A DNA stretch of 64,000 bases from Vitis vinifera. Lineage: Eukaryota > Streptophyta > Magnoliopsida > Vitales > Vitaceae. Within the stretch, counting starts at the first letter, position 1, and each line of letters opens with the position of its first letter. Below are positions 34,648 to 46,917 of this stretch, piece by piece. The stretch lies in contig NC_081822.1 of NCBI RefSeq assembly GCF_030704535.1, forward strand, positions 31,145,001 through 31,209,000, given 5' to 3'. The notes under the pieces were generated by a model. The model saw nothing but the letters and a program-made list of their open reading frames with translations, was not told where the DNA came from and did no database searches. The position numbers were made by a program, and so were the translations under genes.

Positions 34648-34830
34648 TTGATATTTTATGACAACAAACATAGCCTTAGGGAAGGTTTTCCCATCAGAAT
34701 CATGTTACCTAAGAACTTGTTGGAGAATGGCCTTGTACAAGGCAAACTGATGAGGCTTAGTGATGAAACCACAAGTGTGCAGATGTATCCATTGAAATCA
34801 TTAGCTACAAGAATAATAAGAACAAACTGA
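34648..34830 (+). other. Short conserved reading frame (gene remnant?)
   Basis: The frame is 60 codons with the core LPKNLLENGLVQ then KLMRLSDETTSVQMYPLKSL. Related frames are open at 52-180 and 57420-57638. Changes among the three copies include several that keep the frame. No family was recognised. It may be the last exon of an older gene caught in the duplicated unit, or chance. Confidence 0.3.
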
Positions 34831-36466
34831 CTTTGCTACAAGGAATAATTAGTTTCACCTCATTTGACTATAACAATATTTAATTTTATTGTTTCTATAA
34901 TGGAGGATGAGGAGGATGTATGCGATAGAGCCATAGTTAAAACAAAAAATGAGAAAAAAAAAAAAAAAAAATCTTATTGGACATATGTTGACGTACGTGC
35001 ATCCAATAGGAATTGATATTAGAAGTGTCTCAAATTTTTAATTAGTATAAATTCTTTTATTTTAAAGAATATTATATAGAATATTTTCTAAGTTAATATA
35101 TTATTTTAATATTATATTTCATTATTCATAAAATTATTGAAAACATTTTTATAAATATTCAAAGTTATGAGAGAAAAAGTTATGAGATTGAGATAAACTT
35201 ATAAAAACTATATAATGTGGATAGAGATGTGAAGAAGAACGAGAGGGTACCCAATGGAGCGAGAATACTCATGATATGATAGAGATACGAAGAGTGGGAA
35301 AATATGGGATGTTTCGAGAACCTAATTGTATCTGGTTATATCTTCTGTAATGTTCTAGTTATGTTCTCTGTAATGTTCTCTATTGTATAGTAGAATGATT
35401 CTCTTTTATTCGTTGACGTAGTCATGATTGGTCGAATGAAGTTAAAACCTCGTGTATCTTATGTGTTATTATTTTATCTTTGTACTCATAATTAATAATG
35501 TTTACATCAAAGCTTTTGTCGACACTACAATTGAAGATATGAATTCATCAATTATGAGTTGAGTGAATATAAAAGGAATTCAAGTACAAATTGTAAGGTG
35601 TATCAATGGAAAAGAAATAGCACCAATATATTTGACATGCCACACTATACATCAATCCAAAATATATCATTCTTTCCATGATCTTGAAAATGCACTTTTA
35701 GAAGATCAATAAGAAAAAAAGTTTAGAAAAAAAAATAATTTTTATATGATTATAGTGTATGCAAATATTTACCAGATAAGAGGAAGAAGTCCAAAAAAAA
35801 ATCAAAATAAATCTCTCTAATTGTTTTATACAAACAAAAAAAATTGTATAAATTTTTGGGTTATTTGATTAAAAAAATAATTAAAAACCCAATTTTGAAA
35901 ATCTAACCCTCCACAACTTTTTAGCCATATTTTGAATAAAATACCTTGATTTTTTATTTTTTTTTTGTAAAAATAACATTTTAAAAAAAAAAAACCTATA
36001 TGTAAATATTTGAAATAGTGGAGATCATTTATTTTCAAAAAATGGGTTTATTTTTAAGAAAAAACATGAAAATGTTAAAATCATAAATCTTTTAATTAAT
36101 TAATTATAAATATATATATATATACATACATATTAAAAAAAAAGAAGAAAAAAGAACAGTTGGCCAAATAAAATAGTGTAGTATTGTTCTCAACAAATAG
36201 AAAGTTTTGCGAGGTCCACACACTAAAATTATGGCTCCAAAAATTATTTTATTTGAAAATAAAAATAAAAATTAAGAGCGATGGTGAGTTGGACCGGTCA
36301 CCACAGTTTAGAGATATGGCTACATTGGAAATCCACGTGTTACGTTGCCTTGTTTGCACGTGGCATCACATCCTCTGAGATTCTTTCCCACTCATATGTA
36401 CATCTTATCTTGAAATAAGACAAAATTGCTTTCTAAAAATAATAATAATAATAATAATACAATTCC

Positions 36467-36509
<43 letters not shown>

Positions 36510-37162
36510 GATTAATTAATTTTTTTAAAAGTTATTTATTTATTTTGGTCAACTCTCTATGCTGTTTGACTCAAATTTTATGAGGGTGATAATTAAGTTG
36601 AATATTTATAAATAAAAAATAAAAAATTAAACTTATCCACAAGCATTTAAAAAATTCCATAATAACATCCTTACCATATCAAAATTTTGATTAAATTTTT
36701 CCTTGTATGACTAAATTTGGAATATGGTGTTTTTTAAATAATATAAGTTTTATAAAAATGGAACTCAGATAGTGTTTTTTTTGCTAGATAAAAAAAATTA
36801 AAATATTTATTTTAGTTATTTTGATTCATATCAATATATTACTTTTAAATGAATAAAAAAATAAAAAATAAATAAATATTTTAGTTATTTCTATTAAGTT
36901 AAAAAACAAATCCTAGCTTAAGTAGGAAAAATTTTTAATTATTAGTAAGTTATAAAGAAATGGAACAAGGGTGGTTGATGTTTCACAAGATGACAAACAT
37001 TTTGATTGAAAAAAATAAGGAAAAAAATTCTATGAAGAAATTAAATTGGGGTCTATATCTTTGCTATTATTTGCCACAAATTAATTTTAAATTAAATTTC
37101 CCTTTTTAAGAAAGCATTAACCATTTTTCATAAATATCATTTGTGGAGACAGGAAAAAGAAA
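34831..37162. other. Duplicated 5' flank of GNAT-B
   Basis: This is AT-rich and colinear with 180-2290 and 57640-58890. It shows AAT and ATT microsatellites around 36438-36509 and TATATATA near 36112. No gene was seen. Confidence 0.6.
36467..36509. repeat. (ATT)14 microsatellite
   Basis: This is a pure trinucleotide run of about 43 bp, longer than its counterparts near 1700 and 58668. Confidence 0.85.
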
Positions 37163-37373
37163 ATGGGAAAGGATGATGGCAGTTATAATATAGTTCTTCT
37201 CCCCGGGATACACAGAGAAACAGAAGAGGAATGCCCCGAATCATGGCTAGTTTTCACAGCAAAACTGCCCCAGTATTTAAAAAATACTACACAGAACCTT
37301 CATGTAGATACACAAGAATCAACAATGGTAGAATTGGAATCAAAGGTTGTAGCAGGAGTTGGAGAATCAACAT

Positions 37374-37621
37374 TGTTGAGATATTATGATATATTCTAGG
37401 GATATATACTAGGAAAGTAGTTGCTATTGTTTAGGATTGTTTCCTATGTTGAGATATTATGATATATTCTAGGGATATATTCTAGGAAAGTAGTTGCTAT
37501 TGTTTAGGATTGTTTCCTAAACTCACGGTTTTCCCTTAATTAGGTTTGCTTGATGTACTATATATTTACGCGGATGAATATCAATTAGGGTTAAGCTTTG
37601 ACCCTTTAATCACACTTTACA
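37374..37621 (+). repeat. Copia2 5' LTR (248 bp, with 73-bp internal duplication)
   Basis: The first 73 bp (37374-37446) are repeated from 37447, differing by one visible change (ATATACTAGG against ATATTCTAGG). The LTR ends ...CACTTTACA at 37621. Confidence 0.9.
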
Positions 37622-37633
37622 TGGTATCAGAGC
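37622..37633 (+). promoter_or_regulatory. Copia2 primer-binding site (initiator tRNA-Met)
   Basis: TGGTATCAGAGC, the exact canonical site, abuts the LTR end. Confidence 0.95.
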
Positions 37634-37658
37634 ACTGACATGCACACACAATAAAACA

Positions 37659-40600
37659 ATGGCCGGCGACGATGAACAACCACCATTGCCGCCACCTAAA
37701 AGGGAGATGAATTCACCTTTTTTTCTCGGCACAAGAGACCGACCAGGCGACTTCATCACTCTCACTCGCTTACGCGGCGACAATTACGATGATTGGGCTT
37801 CCGATATTCAGTTGGCATTGGAGGCACGCCGCAAGTTCGAATTTTTGGAAGGCACTATCACCGGCCCACCCGAACAATGGAAAGCTCTTGCGGGCTTAAT
37901 TGGTAATGCTCAAGTTCCGGATGACAGGTTGAATGGTAAGTTTGACACGAAGTCATGGATCATTGACACCGGGGCAACTCATCACGTGACCGGTGATTTA
38001 TCTTGGTTATTTGATACTATAGCGTTGTTTGAGTGTCTGGTTGTCCTTCCTAATGGTGAATCTGTTGTTGCGACACAATCCGGTTCCGTTCGTTTGTCGA
38101 ATAACATCACTCTTAAAAACGTTCTTTATGTGCCGAAACTCAATTGCAATTTACTTTCGGTTTCACAATTGACTGATGACTTACATTGTATTGTCCAATT
38201 TAACTCTTATATGTGTGCTATATAGGACCACACCAGGGAGCTGATTGGAACGGGAGTTAGGCGAGATGGACTTTACTACTTCGGTGGAGCTGAAGGTGAT
38301 TCGGTACAACATGTTTCTGTCCACAACGCAGCATCCACTTTGGAGTTGTGGCACAACAGGATGGGACATCCTTCAGAGAAAGTAGTGAAGTTACTTCCTC
38401 CAGTTAGCAATCTTAAGGGTAGTTTAAACAAAGCTTGTGAAATATGTTTTCGTGCTAAGCATCCTAGAGACAAATTTCCTTTAAGTGACAATAAGGCAAC
38501 TAGAATTTTTGAGAAAATACATTGTGATTTGTGGGGCTCTTATAAACATGTCTCTTCTTGTGGAGCTCGTTATTTTTTAACTATTGTTGATGATTTCTCA
38601 AGAGCTGTGTGGATTTATTTGTTGGTCGATAAAACAGAAGTTTTTCGGATGTTTATGTCTTTTATTGCAATGGTAGATCGACAATTTTCTCAAACAGTGA
38701 AAGTTGTTCAAAGTGATAATGGTACGGAATTTAAATGCCTACTTGACTATTTTTCTGCAACTGGCATTTTATTCCAAACTTCTTGTGTGGGAACTCCGCA
38801 ACAAAATGGGAGGGTTGAGAGAAAACACAAGCATATTTTAAATGTGGGGAGGGCATTACGCTTTCAAGCAAATTTGCCTATTTATTTTTGGGGCGAAAGT
38901 GTTCTTGCCGCTGCTCACTTAATAAACCGCACTCCCTCTCCTTTGTTACACAATAAAACACCATTTGAAATCCTATTTGGCACCCCTCCTTCATATGCGA
39001 CAATTCACACCTTTGGTTGTCTTAGTTTTGCTCATGATAAAAAATCCAAAGGTGACAAATTTGTAAGTAGAAGTAGAAAATGTGTGTTTTTGGGTTACCC
39101 GTTTGGAAAGAAGGGGTGGAAGTTGTTTGATTTGGACACCAAGGAATTATTTGTTTCTCGTGATGTCAAGTTTTTTGAGGATGTTTTTCCGTTTGGTAAC
39201 CCGGGTGCTGTGAATATTATTCCGGAAAACATTGTGCCTACGGTAAATGTTGAAATTCATAGTGATTTTGCTGATTTTGTCGATGATGATGCTGATTTGC
39301 CTAACCCACAAACCCAAACACAAAATCCCAACCTCATCCAACCTGAACCCCAAGCCCACCAAGATCAGGTGCCCCATTTTGATGACGATCTAGATCTGGG
39401 CTTAAGAGAGGGTGGGCCGGCCCACACCGAGGCTTCTTCAGCGCCTCTTTCACCTGGGCCGGAAGTTGTTCCCACTGTTGGGCTTGATTCACTTGGGCTT
39501 GACAATACAAGCAATGGGCAGTCTGTTCCTATGGGAAAGGGAATGAGGGGTAAATTTCCTTCAAGTCTATTACGAGATTTTGTTACTCATACGGTGGTTG
39601 CTGAAAGTCCATCTCCCGCCACTCCGTCTCCACAGCATCCCTCAGGTACTCCTTATCCCATAGCACATTATATAAATTGTGACAATTTTTCTGTACATTA
39701 TCGAAAGTTTCTTGCAGCTATTATTTCGAGCAATGATCCTAAGTCATTTAAAGAGGCTATGAAAGATGTCGGTTGGCAAAAGTCAATGCATGAGGAGATT
39801 CGGGCTTTGGAGGAAAATGGTACGTGGACTCTTGAACCTCTTCCAAAGGGTAAGCGTGCTTTGGGAAGTCAGTGGGTTTACAGAACCAAGTACTTCTCAA
39901 ACGGTGATATTGAAAGGCTCAAATCCAGATTAGTAGTTTTGGGGAATCATCAAGAAGTCGGTATTGATTATCATGAGACATTTTCTCCAGTTGCCAAAAT
40001 GACTACGGTGCGTGCTTTCTTGGCTATTGCGGCTTCGAAAAATTGGGAACTTCATCAGATGGATGTTCACAATGCCTTTTTGCATGGAGATCTTGAGGAG
40101 GAAGTGTATATGAAGCTACCCCCAGGATTTGAGCGTTCCGATCCGAACTTGGTTTGCAGGTTACGGAAATCACTTTATGGGTTGAAACAGACTCCAAGAT
40201 GTTGGTTTGCCAAGTTGGTCACGACTCTTAAAGGATATGGTTTCTTACAATCCTACTCTGATTATTCTCTTTTTACTTACACTAAGGGCAATGTTCAAAT
40301 AAATGTGCTAGTGTATGTCGACGATCTTATTATCTCTGGGAATGATTCCGCTGCACTTGAGACCTTTAAAGCCTATCTCAGTGATTGTTTTAAGATGAAA
40401 GATATTGGTGTTTTGAAGTATTTCCTCGGAATCGAGGTGGCCAGGAGTTCGGCTGGTTTGTTCTTGTGTCAACGCAAGTACACACTTGACATTGTATCGG
40501 AGGTCGGATTACTGGGAGCCAAGCCGTGTGGCTTCCCGATCGAGCAAAATCACAGATTAGGACTCACAAATGGGGAGCTCTTGTCAAACCCTGAGTCCTA

Positions 40601-41270
40601 TCGCAGATTAGTAGGTCGACTCATTTATCTGGCAGTGACCCGTCCAGATTTGGCCTACTCGGTTCATATATTATCTCAATTTATGCAGGAGCCTAGAATT
40701 GAGCATTGGGAAGCGGCTTTGAGAGTCGTTCGTTATTTGAAAGGTACTCCGGGTCAGGGTATCTTGTTACGTGCAGATAGTGATCTGTCCCTGCAAGGTT
40801 GGTGTGATTCTGATTGGGCAGCATGTCCAGTCACTAGACGCTCTTTGTCCGGATGGCTTGTGTTTCTTGGGCAATCTCCTATTTCTTGGAAGACAAAGAA
40901 GCAACACACAGTTTCCCACTCGTCTGCAGAAGCGGAATACCGAGCTATGGCAGCAGTTACTTGTGAGCTCAAATGGTTGAAGGGGTTGCTTCTGAGCTTG
41001 GGTGTGCACCACCCAAAGGCAATCAAGCTCTTTTGTGATAGTCAGTCAGCCCTTCATATGGCCAAAAATCCAGTATTTCATGAACGCACCAAACACATTG
41101 AGGTTGATTGTCACTTTGTTCGGGATGCGATAACAGATGGTTTGATTGCTCCGTCATATGTTCCTACTGTTACACAATTGGCGGATATTTTTACAAAGGC
41201 TCTTGGAAAGAAACAATTTGATTATCTTCTTGCCAAGTTGGGCATTTTTGAACCTCATGCTCCAACTTGA
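37659..41270 (+). pseudogene. Copia2 gag-pol, one in-frame stop and a gag deletion
   Basis: One frame runs from ATG 37659 to 41270, broken only by a TAG at 38223-38225. The gag N-terminus (RLRGDNYDDWASDIQLALEA) jumps after about 85 codons to the protease (WIIDTGATHHVTG), so most of gag, including any zinc knuckle, is deleted. Pol follows: gag-pre-integrase (LWHNRMGHPSEKVVKLL), integrase core (HCDLWG, VVQSDNGTEF), RT (QMDVHNAFLHGDLEEEVYMK, VLVYVDDLIISGND) and RNase H (GWCDSDWAACPVTRRS, HERTKHIEVDCHFVRD). From 38340 the 976-codon pol part is intact. The element probably cannot move alone because it lacks a working gag, but it might be mobilised by a relative. Confidence 0.9.
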
Positions 41271-41277
41271 GGGAGGG

Positions 41278-41483
41278 TGTTGAGATATTATGATATATTC
41301 TAGGGATATATTCTAGGAAAGTAGTTGCTATTGTTTAGGATTGTTTCCTAAACTCACGGCATTGTTTAGGATTGTTTCCTAAACTCACGGTTTTCCCTTA
41401 ATTAGGTTTGCTTGATGTACTATATATTTACGCGGATGAATATCAATTAGGGTTAAGCTTTGACCCTTTAATCACACTTTACA
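41278..41483 (+). repeat. Copia2 3' LTR (206 bp, with 31-bp internal duplication)
   Basis: The 31-bp segment ATTGTTTAGGATTGTTTCCT plus AAACTCACGGC at 41330-41360 is repeated from 41361. The 5' LTR does not have this duplication. The rest appears identical to the 5' LTR. Confidence 0.9.
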
Positions 41484-42059
41484 AACATAGAGAAAGGGAG
41501 GCTTTTCAAGGGAGAAAGAGGGTCTGTGGTGCAATGTTATAGCTCTTCTTCAACCCCATCACCTGAGGATCAAAGGGTACTGAGGCTGGTTGGGAAGGTT
41601 GGCTTGCGCGAAAAAACGGAGTATGGCTGGAAGGTGAGGAGGTTGGTTGAGGAGGATAGTGAGATGAGAAAGGTAGCTCATATTCAATCTCAAGCTTTTC
41701 ATGTGCCTGTGGCCCTCTTCAATGATCTATTATTTGAGTTCTTTCAGGTTTAGTCTTCTTTTTCCTTTCTTTTTTTTTTTTTTGGGGGGGAGGGGGGGGA
41801 GGGGGGGGGGGGGGAGCTTCTTCTTAGTATATTTCATCTCCTCTCATTTGGGGCACCATGTTGCTGTATTTCCCTCTATGATCAGCTCTCATTTTTCGTT
41901 GTTTCATGGAAAATACAGGCTGAAGTGCCTTCTGGGCTTGTATACAAACTTAGGAACTCACCTCCAGACAGATAAAAATGGACTATATTTGGAAAATAGA
42001 GCATTATTTTGAGTTGTGATTGAAGCACAATTTGAGTCAAAGGTTTTAGGACCTAGTTT

Positions 42060-44148
42060 TCATTTTTTAGGTTCAGGGAGAAGAACTTTAGCTAAACACC
42101 CCCACACTTTCAAATATGCTATATTAGGTGCATAACCCTTCCATAACTCATAAGGAGTTTTACCAGTTTTCTTGTAAGGTATTCTATTTTGAATATGGCA
42201 TGCGGATAGGATAGCTTCCCCCCACAAGTTCAAGGGTGTTCCTGAACTTACTAACATTGCATTCATCATTTCTTTTAAGGTCCTATTTTTCCTTTCTGCT
42301 ATTCCATTAGACTCAGGGGAATAAGGAGGAGTAGTTTCATGAATGATCCTGTGATCTTCACAAAAAGAGTTAAAGAGGTTGGACTCATACTCTCCTCCCC
42401 TATCAGTTCTAAGCCTTTCAATTTTCTTATTTAGTTGATTTTCCACTTCATTTTTGTACTTGATGAAAGCATCTCTTGCTTCATCTTTGTTTCTCAAAAG
42501 ATATACCCTTGTATACCTTGAGTAGTCATCTATGAAAGTTATGTAGAATCGTTTACCATCTCTAGTCATTGTATTTTTTAGATCTCCTAAGTCACTATGT
42601 ATTAAACTTAGTAGATCTAATTCTCTTTCAACTGATTTGCAAGATTTCTTTGTGGTTTTAGATTCTACACAAGATTCACATTTACCATGGTTTTCTAAGG
42701 ACAGTTTAGGGATTAAACTCAATTCAACCATTTTCTTCATATATGAAAAGTTCACATGTCCTAGTCTACCATGCCAAGTATCACAAGAATCAACTATGTA
42801 AGCAGAAGAAGAAGATGTATTATTAATGATAATATAAAAAACATTCAACCTAAATAAACCCTGATTACAATAGCCCTTTCCCACAAATGCATCATTCTTG
42901 GTTAAAACTATTTTATCAGATTCAAACAAGATCTTCACTCCTGCTTTTCCAAGCAAAGATACTGACACCAAGTTCCAACGGATATCTGGCACATGAAGAA
43001 CATCACAGAGGGCAAGCACTTTTCCAGAGGTTAGCTTGAGAAGAACTTTCCCTTTGCCAATCACTGGAGTAGATCTAGAATCACCCATGAACACTTGTTC
43101 TTCTCCTTCCTTTACAGTGGTATAGGAAGTAAATGCACTTCTATTCCCACATATGTGCCTAGTTGCCCCAGAGTCTACTACCCATTCCTTCATATAGGTG
43201 ACCATGCTCACCTCAGAGGAGATAACTGCTGTGATCACCTCTGTCTCTGCCAGATTTTCCTTTGAATTGGTCTTCTTAGTTCTCTTCTTGTGGCGACATT
43301 GAGCTGCATGGTGTCCAAACCTTGCCACAGACAAAGCAATTACCCCGTTTTTTAATAATTGAGTTATGGACCTTGTTTGATGCATTGGGCTTAGTTCTAG
43401 AGTTTTGTTTCCTGGACCTATTATTTTTGGGTTTAGATTTTTCTTCTACTACATTAGCTTTAGAAGACCATTCCTTAGCTTTCTCAATATTGTCCCTATT
43501 TCAGTTTTGTTCCTCAATCCTAATATGGATTATGACATCTTCTAGGGACATTTGTTTCCTTTTATGTTTCATGTTGTTTTTATAGTCTTTCCAAGACTCT
43601 GGAAGAGTCTCTAGTAAATAACCAACCACAAAAGGTTCGGGTAATTTAATGTCTTCAATAGCTAAGTCATTAATCAACAAGTGGTAGTCATGGATTTGAG
43701 ATGATACATCTCTATCCTCAATCATTTGGAAATTTCTAAAATTTCCTATGGCATATTTCTGAGTTTCTGCATCTTCCAAAATATATTTTTTATTCATTGC
43801 ATCCCAAATTTCTTTTGCAACTTTAAATTGACAATAAATATCAAAAAGTTCATTAGAAAGGGTACTCAGAATAGCATGCCTAACTTGTTTATTTCCAGTT
43901 TCCCAGGTTGGTAATAGATGAGAACCATCTTTTGGTTTTGGGTCAGTCAAGATATGTTCCAAGTTCACCACATCAATTGCAGAGAAAACCCTTTCTTGCC
44001 ATCTCTTAAAGAATGTTCCATTGAAAGGATCAATTTTAGAGGTGTCAGGACGAGTGTGAACTAGGGAAGCTTCCATTTGGATATATTTCAAGATTGTTGG
44101 AATTTTGAGGGTATGGAAACTAAAGACTAGCCCAAAAAACACAAACAA
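42060..44148 (-). pseudogene. Copia3 gag, protease and integrase remnant
   Basis: Gag frame 44148-43501 probably starts at the inner ATG near 44076 (MEASLVHTRPDTSKIDPFNG) and belongs to the UBN2 type (FKVAKEIWDAMNKKY). The zinc knuckle near 43350-43290 is split by a one-base shift (CFVCG in one frame, GHHAAQCRHKKR in another). The 441-codon frame 43385-42060 carries protease VVDSGATRHICG, gag-pre-integrase TWHGRLGHVNFSYMKKM and integrase IHSDLGDL, FIDDYSRYTRVYLL, RTDRGGEY and ETTPPYSPESNGIAERKN, so the DDE-type core is whole. A stop falls at PEPKK before truncation. Confidence 0.85.
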
Positions 44149-44189
44149 AGAATAGAATGAATAAAAAGAAAACTTATCGGCTGAGGCGT

Positions 44190-44652
44190 GACAAACACTG
44201 TCCTTAAAATAGATCCACCCTCCTCGAAGACGAACTTGGTGTACTAGGGTACCAGTGGTCTACCTCCAGGATTCAACAGCCAGATCTCGCTTTGGGTGCA
44301 CTTTGAAAGCGAGATGTGTACAACTCGAGTTTTTGAATAAATTCCTCCGAATAGATTATGAAAATACCCCCTGAAAAACTCTTTGAAAAATTCCCTGAAA
44401 AATTTGGTATTCTAGTGTAGAGAGGGGTGACCTACTTTTATAGGTCACTAACACAATCCCAATGGGAATCTACTTGTAATTAGAAGATGATACAAAGTGT
44501 AAAGTTATTCTACTTATAAAAGGAATAAAACTCCACTATCACAATCCCAATAGGATTCTTCCCAAAAATATAAAATTAATAAAAATAAATAAATTAAATT
44601 AAAAATAATTTCTAAAAAATAAAAAATAGAAATTATTTACACTCTTCCTACA
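44190..44652 (-). repeat. Copia3 5' LTR (inner edge approximate)
   Basis: The minus-strand start, TGTAGGAAGAGTGTAAATAA, joins GNAT 3' flank at 44653. The segment contains a promoter-like AT-rich part (44560-44640) and TATAAAAG near 44515. No partner LTR remains, so the inner limit is uncertain. Confidence 0.55.
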
Positions 44653-46917
44653 CTAATGACATTAGCTTCTCCTTCTGGTTGTACTTTTGCAATTGAGTGG
44701 CATTGAGGCCTTGACAGGATGAATTAAAACCCGAAAAAAGAAAATTAATCAAAGGAGAAATAGAGACAGAGAGCTAGAATGCATTTACCATGTTCCAAAT
44801 TCATTAAAGATGAATATCAGAAGGTCACATGGAGCATCACAGTCAAACTACAGGCTTGCTTTTCAGTTGCTAATTATATAGCGTTTATCTTTGATTTTTA
44901 CTAAAGGTTTCTCCAAATTTTTGGGTTTCTTACATACATGTAATTGATATACTACATTCATGGATTCATGGATTGACACGTGTTTTTGGACACATTCATA
45001 TATTCTAATGACACTAATTAGATTTCTCATCATTCATTGAGTTCATGTTCCAAAACTTAATTACGAAGAATAAGATATAAAGAACCTAAGTTTTAGTTCA
45101 TTTAAAGCACTATGTATACAAGACTCTTGATCCCTTTCTCCATTCATTATTCTCTTTATCCGAGTATTATTCATTACTTATTATTAATGATTGTATGAAA
45201 GTGAGCGTCGGGTAGTAAATATTCAAGAATTAAAATTACATTTTCAAGTCTGAAATTAAAAAAAAAAAATTGTATTATCATAACCTGAAGTTGAGATGAA
45301 ATTATTAATATATTTTCATAACTTGAAGCTATATGTTACTTTCATAATACGAGGTTATGAATAAATGAATTATACATATCATAACTTAAAGTTATGCCAT
45401 GAATGAAGAAATTTGTGTATATTATAACTTAAAGTTATGAATAATGAGATCACTGACCTTTATTAAAACCAAACTTATTATCAAGATATATCTGGAAAGT
45501 TTGAGGGTCCAAGGATCAAATTTTTGATAGATGATCGTGTTTTCTTAGGGTTCATAAAAATTCACCTTTATTTTAAGTAAAATATCTCTATATTTATAAA
45601 ATCGTTTTTAAAATTATGGAAAGTTTCCTAATTTTAAAACATTCCAAAAATATTTTTTAGAATTAAATATAAATGGTTATAAACACAAATTTTAAACTTA
45701 CCAAAAAAACATTCAAAAAAATTCTTTTTAGAATCAAACATCAATTTAGAGATAAATAAAATTTTAAAACTTACCAAAAAAAACTTTTTGAGTTAAAAAC
45801 ATAGTAGAAACCAATTTAGAAAATATAAAGTATTATCTTCTTAATTTCTTGTATTAGTCATATTCCAAAGCCTTTACCAATCATAATTATGTGTTTGCCT
45901 CTCAAATTTTATTATATATATGATGAAGTCCAAATTTATCCTGAGATGAATAAGATCTAAGGAAGTAAGTAGGATTGCAACTTGAGTGGGTTGATCGGAT
46001 TGATGATTAACCCAAGCCTAACCTAAATTGAAAAGCAATTAATATGATTTGAACCCAACCCAAACTCTAATGCAAGGTATTCAACCCAAACCCAACACAA
46101 TCTCATTTTTCTAAGTCTGGGTTGAATTCAGGTTGTTCAAGTTAGACTCGAGTTGGTCGAGTTAGATTCAAGTTGATTGGGTTGACTTTAGGTTGGTAAA
46201 CTTATATAACTCAAAATCCATCTATAATATTTTTCAAAAAACTTTTTTAATGTATTTATATGAAAATTTAAATAATAAATAGGAGAAATTTTCAAGATAA
46301 CAACAAAAGAATAAATATAAATTTATATATTTTTCTAAAAAATGAAGAATATATGATATAATATAATTTGATATTTTTTCTTGAAAATAGAAAAAATAAA
46401 TATTATTATATATGATAATTTGCCTTATAAATATTATAAAAACATTAGATCATGTTTGGGTTAGGCCTAGGTAATCTTAATCTTATCCTAAGCCAACTCA
46501 AATTGAGCTAGGGTTAGAAAAAATCTCACCCAAGCCCAAACCGATATCAAAAATGATTGCTCAAAGTCGTCCAAACGTAAAGTCCGTCCAAATTGCACTC
46601 ATGGTAAGAAAGGAATAAAATTATTAACTAAATAAAATACAATTATATTTTAGGGTAAAGAGATAAAAGATGTATGCTTAGGTTAAAAATCCATAAGTTG
46701 GTTTACAATTAATTTAGATGGTATTTTCCTATTGACTATCCAATAATATCCAACAGGGGCAAAACAACTCGTCTTAATGGTCCATGTGAAAGGGATCGTT
46801 TACCTAAAAAAAATCAAAGTCCATGCGGTTGCATTCATTGGTATTTATGATCAAAACAACATTCTTGCTGATTGAGAATGTTGTTGAATTCAACTATAAG
46901 AATTCATTAAAAAAAAA
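44653..46917. other. GNAT-B 3' flank and unassigned spacer
   Basis: Positions 44653-44885 match the GNAT-C 3' flank at 60334-60560, then similarity ends. Positions 45240-45450 carry several copies of a short palindrome (CATAACTTAAAGTTATG and variants). Positions 45980-46600 contain AACCCAAGCC/GGGTTGAATTCAGGTT complementary blocks suggestive of an old MITE, but I could not define its ends. Positions 46765-46890 resemble 56185-56320. No gene was seen. Confidence 0.5.

Larger units (their letters stand above)
37374..41483 (+). mobile_element. Copia2: young Ty1/Copia element inside GNAT-B exon 1
   Basis: The flanks are perfect 5-bp duplications AACAT (37369-37373 and 41484-41488); uninterrupted GNAT genes have a single AACAT. 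Both LTRs start TGTTGAG and end TTTACA. A tRNA-Met primer site follows the 5' LTR, and a purine tract GAGGGAGGG (41269-41277) precedes the 3' LTR. After setting aside a 73-bp duplication in the 5' LTR and a 31-bp duplication in the 3' LTR, the two LTRs look identical over 175 bp, which indicates recent insertion. The element lies in the same orientation as the gene. Confidence 0.95.
37243..41971 (+). pseudogene. GNAT-B, acetyltransferase gene split by Copia2 and truncated by Copia3
   Basis: Exon 1 starts at ATG 37243 and is interrupted after 37373 (codon 44) by Copia2. It resumes at 41489 after the target duplication and ends at 41747. Compared with GNAT-A it has lost 36 bp between two GAGTATGG repeats, in frame. 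Exon 2 is 41919-41971, but its splice donor is ATAAAA where the other copies have GTAAAA (41972 G to A). Homology ends in intron 2 at 42036, where Copia3 begins. Exons 3 and 4 are gone, and the GNAT 3' flank returns only at 44653. It is non-functional for at least three independent reasons. Confidence 0.9.
42037..44652 (-). mobile_element. Copia3: truncated Ty1/Copia element replacing GNAT-B exons 3-4
   Basis: On the minus strand it holds a 5' LTR (outer end TGTAGGAAGAGTG at 44652, inner edge not fixed, about 44190), gag, protease and integrase. It then stops within the pol motif KLGPKTFDS at 42037, just where RT would follow. The 3' part and 3' LTR are missing. Against GNAT-C, gene sequence equivalent to 59678-60333 is absent, so an insertion was followed by a deletion spanning the element's 3' half and two exons. 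Confidence 0.85.

Noticed and set aside
45980-46600. MITE with AACCCAAGCC-type inverted blocks
   Set aside because: Complementary blocks exist, but I could not find matching ends or a target duplication.
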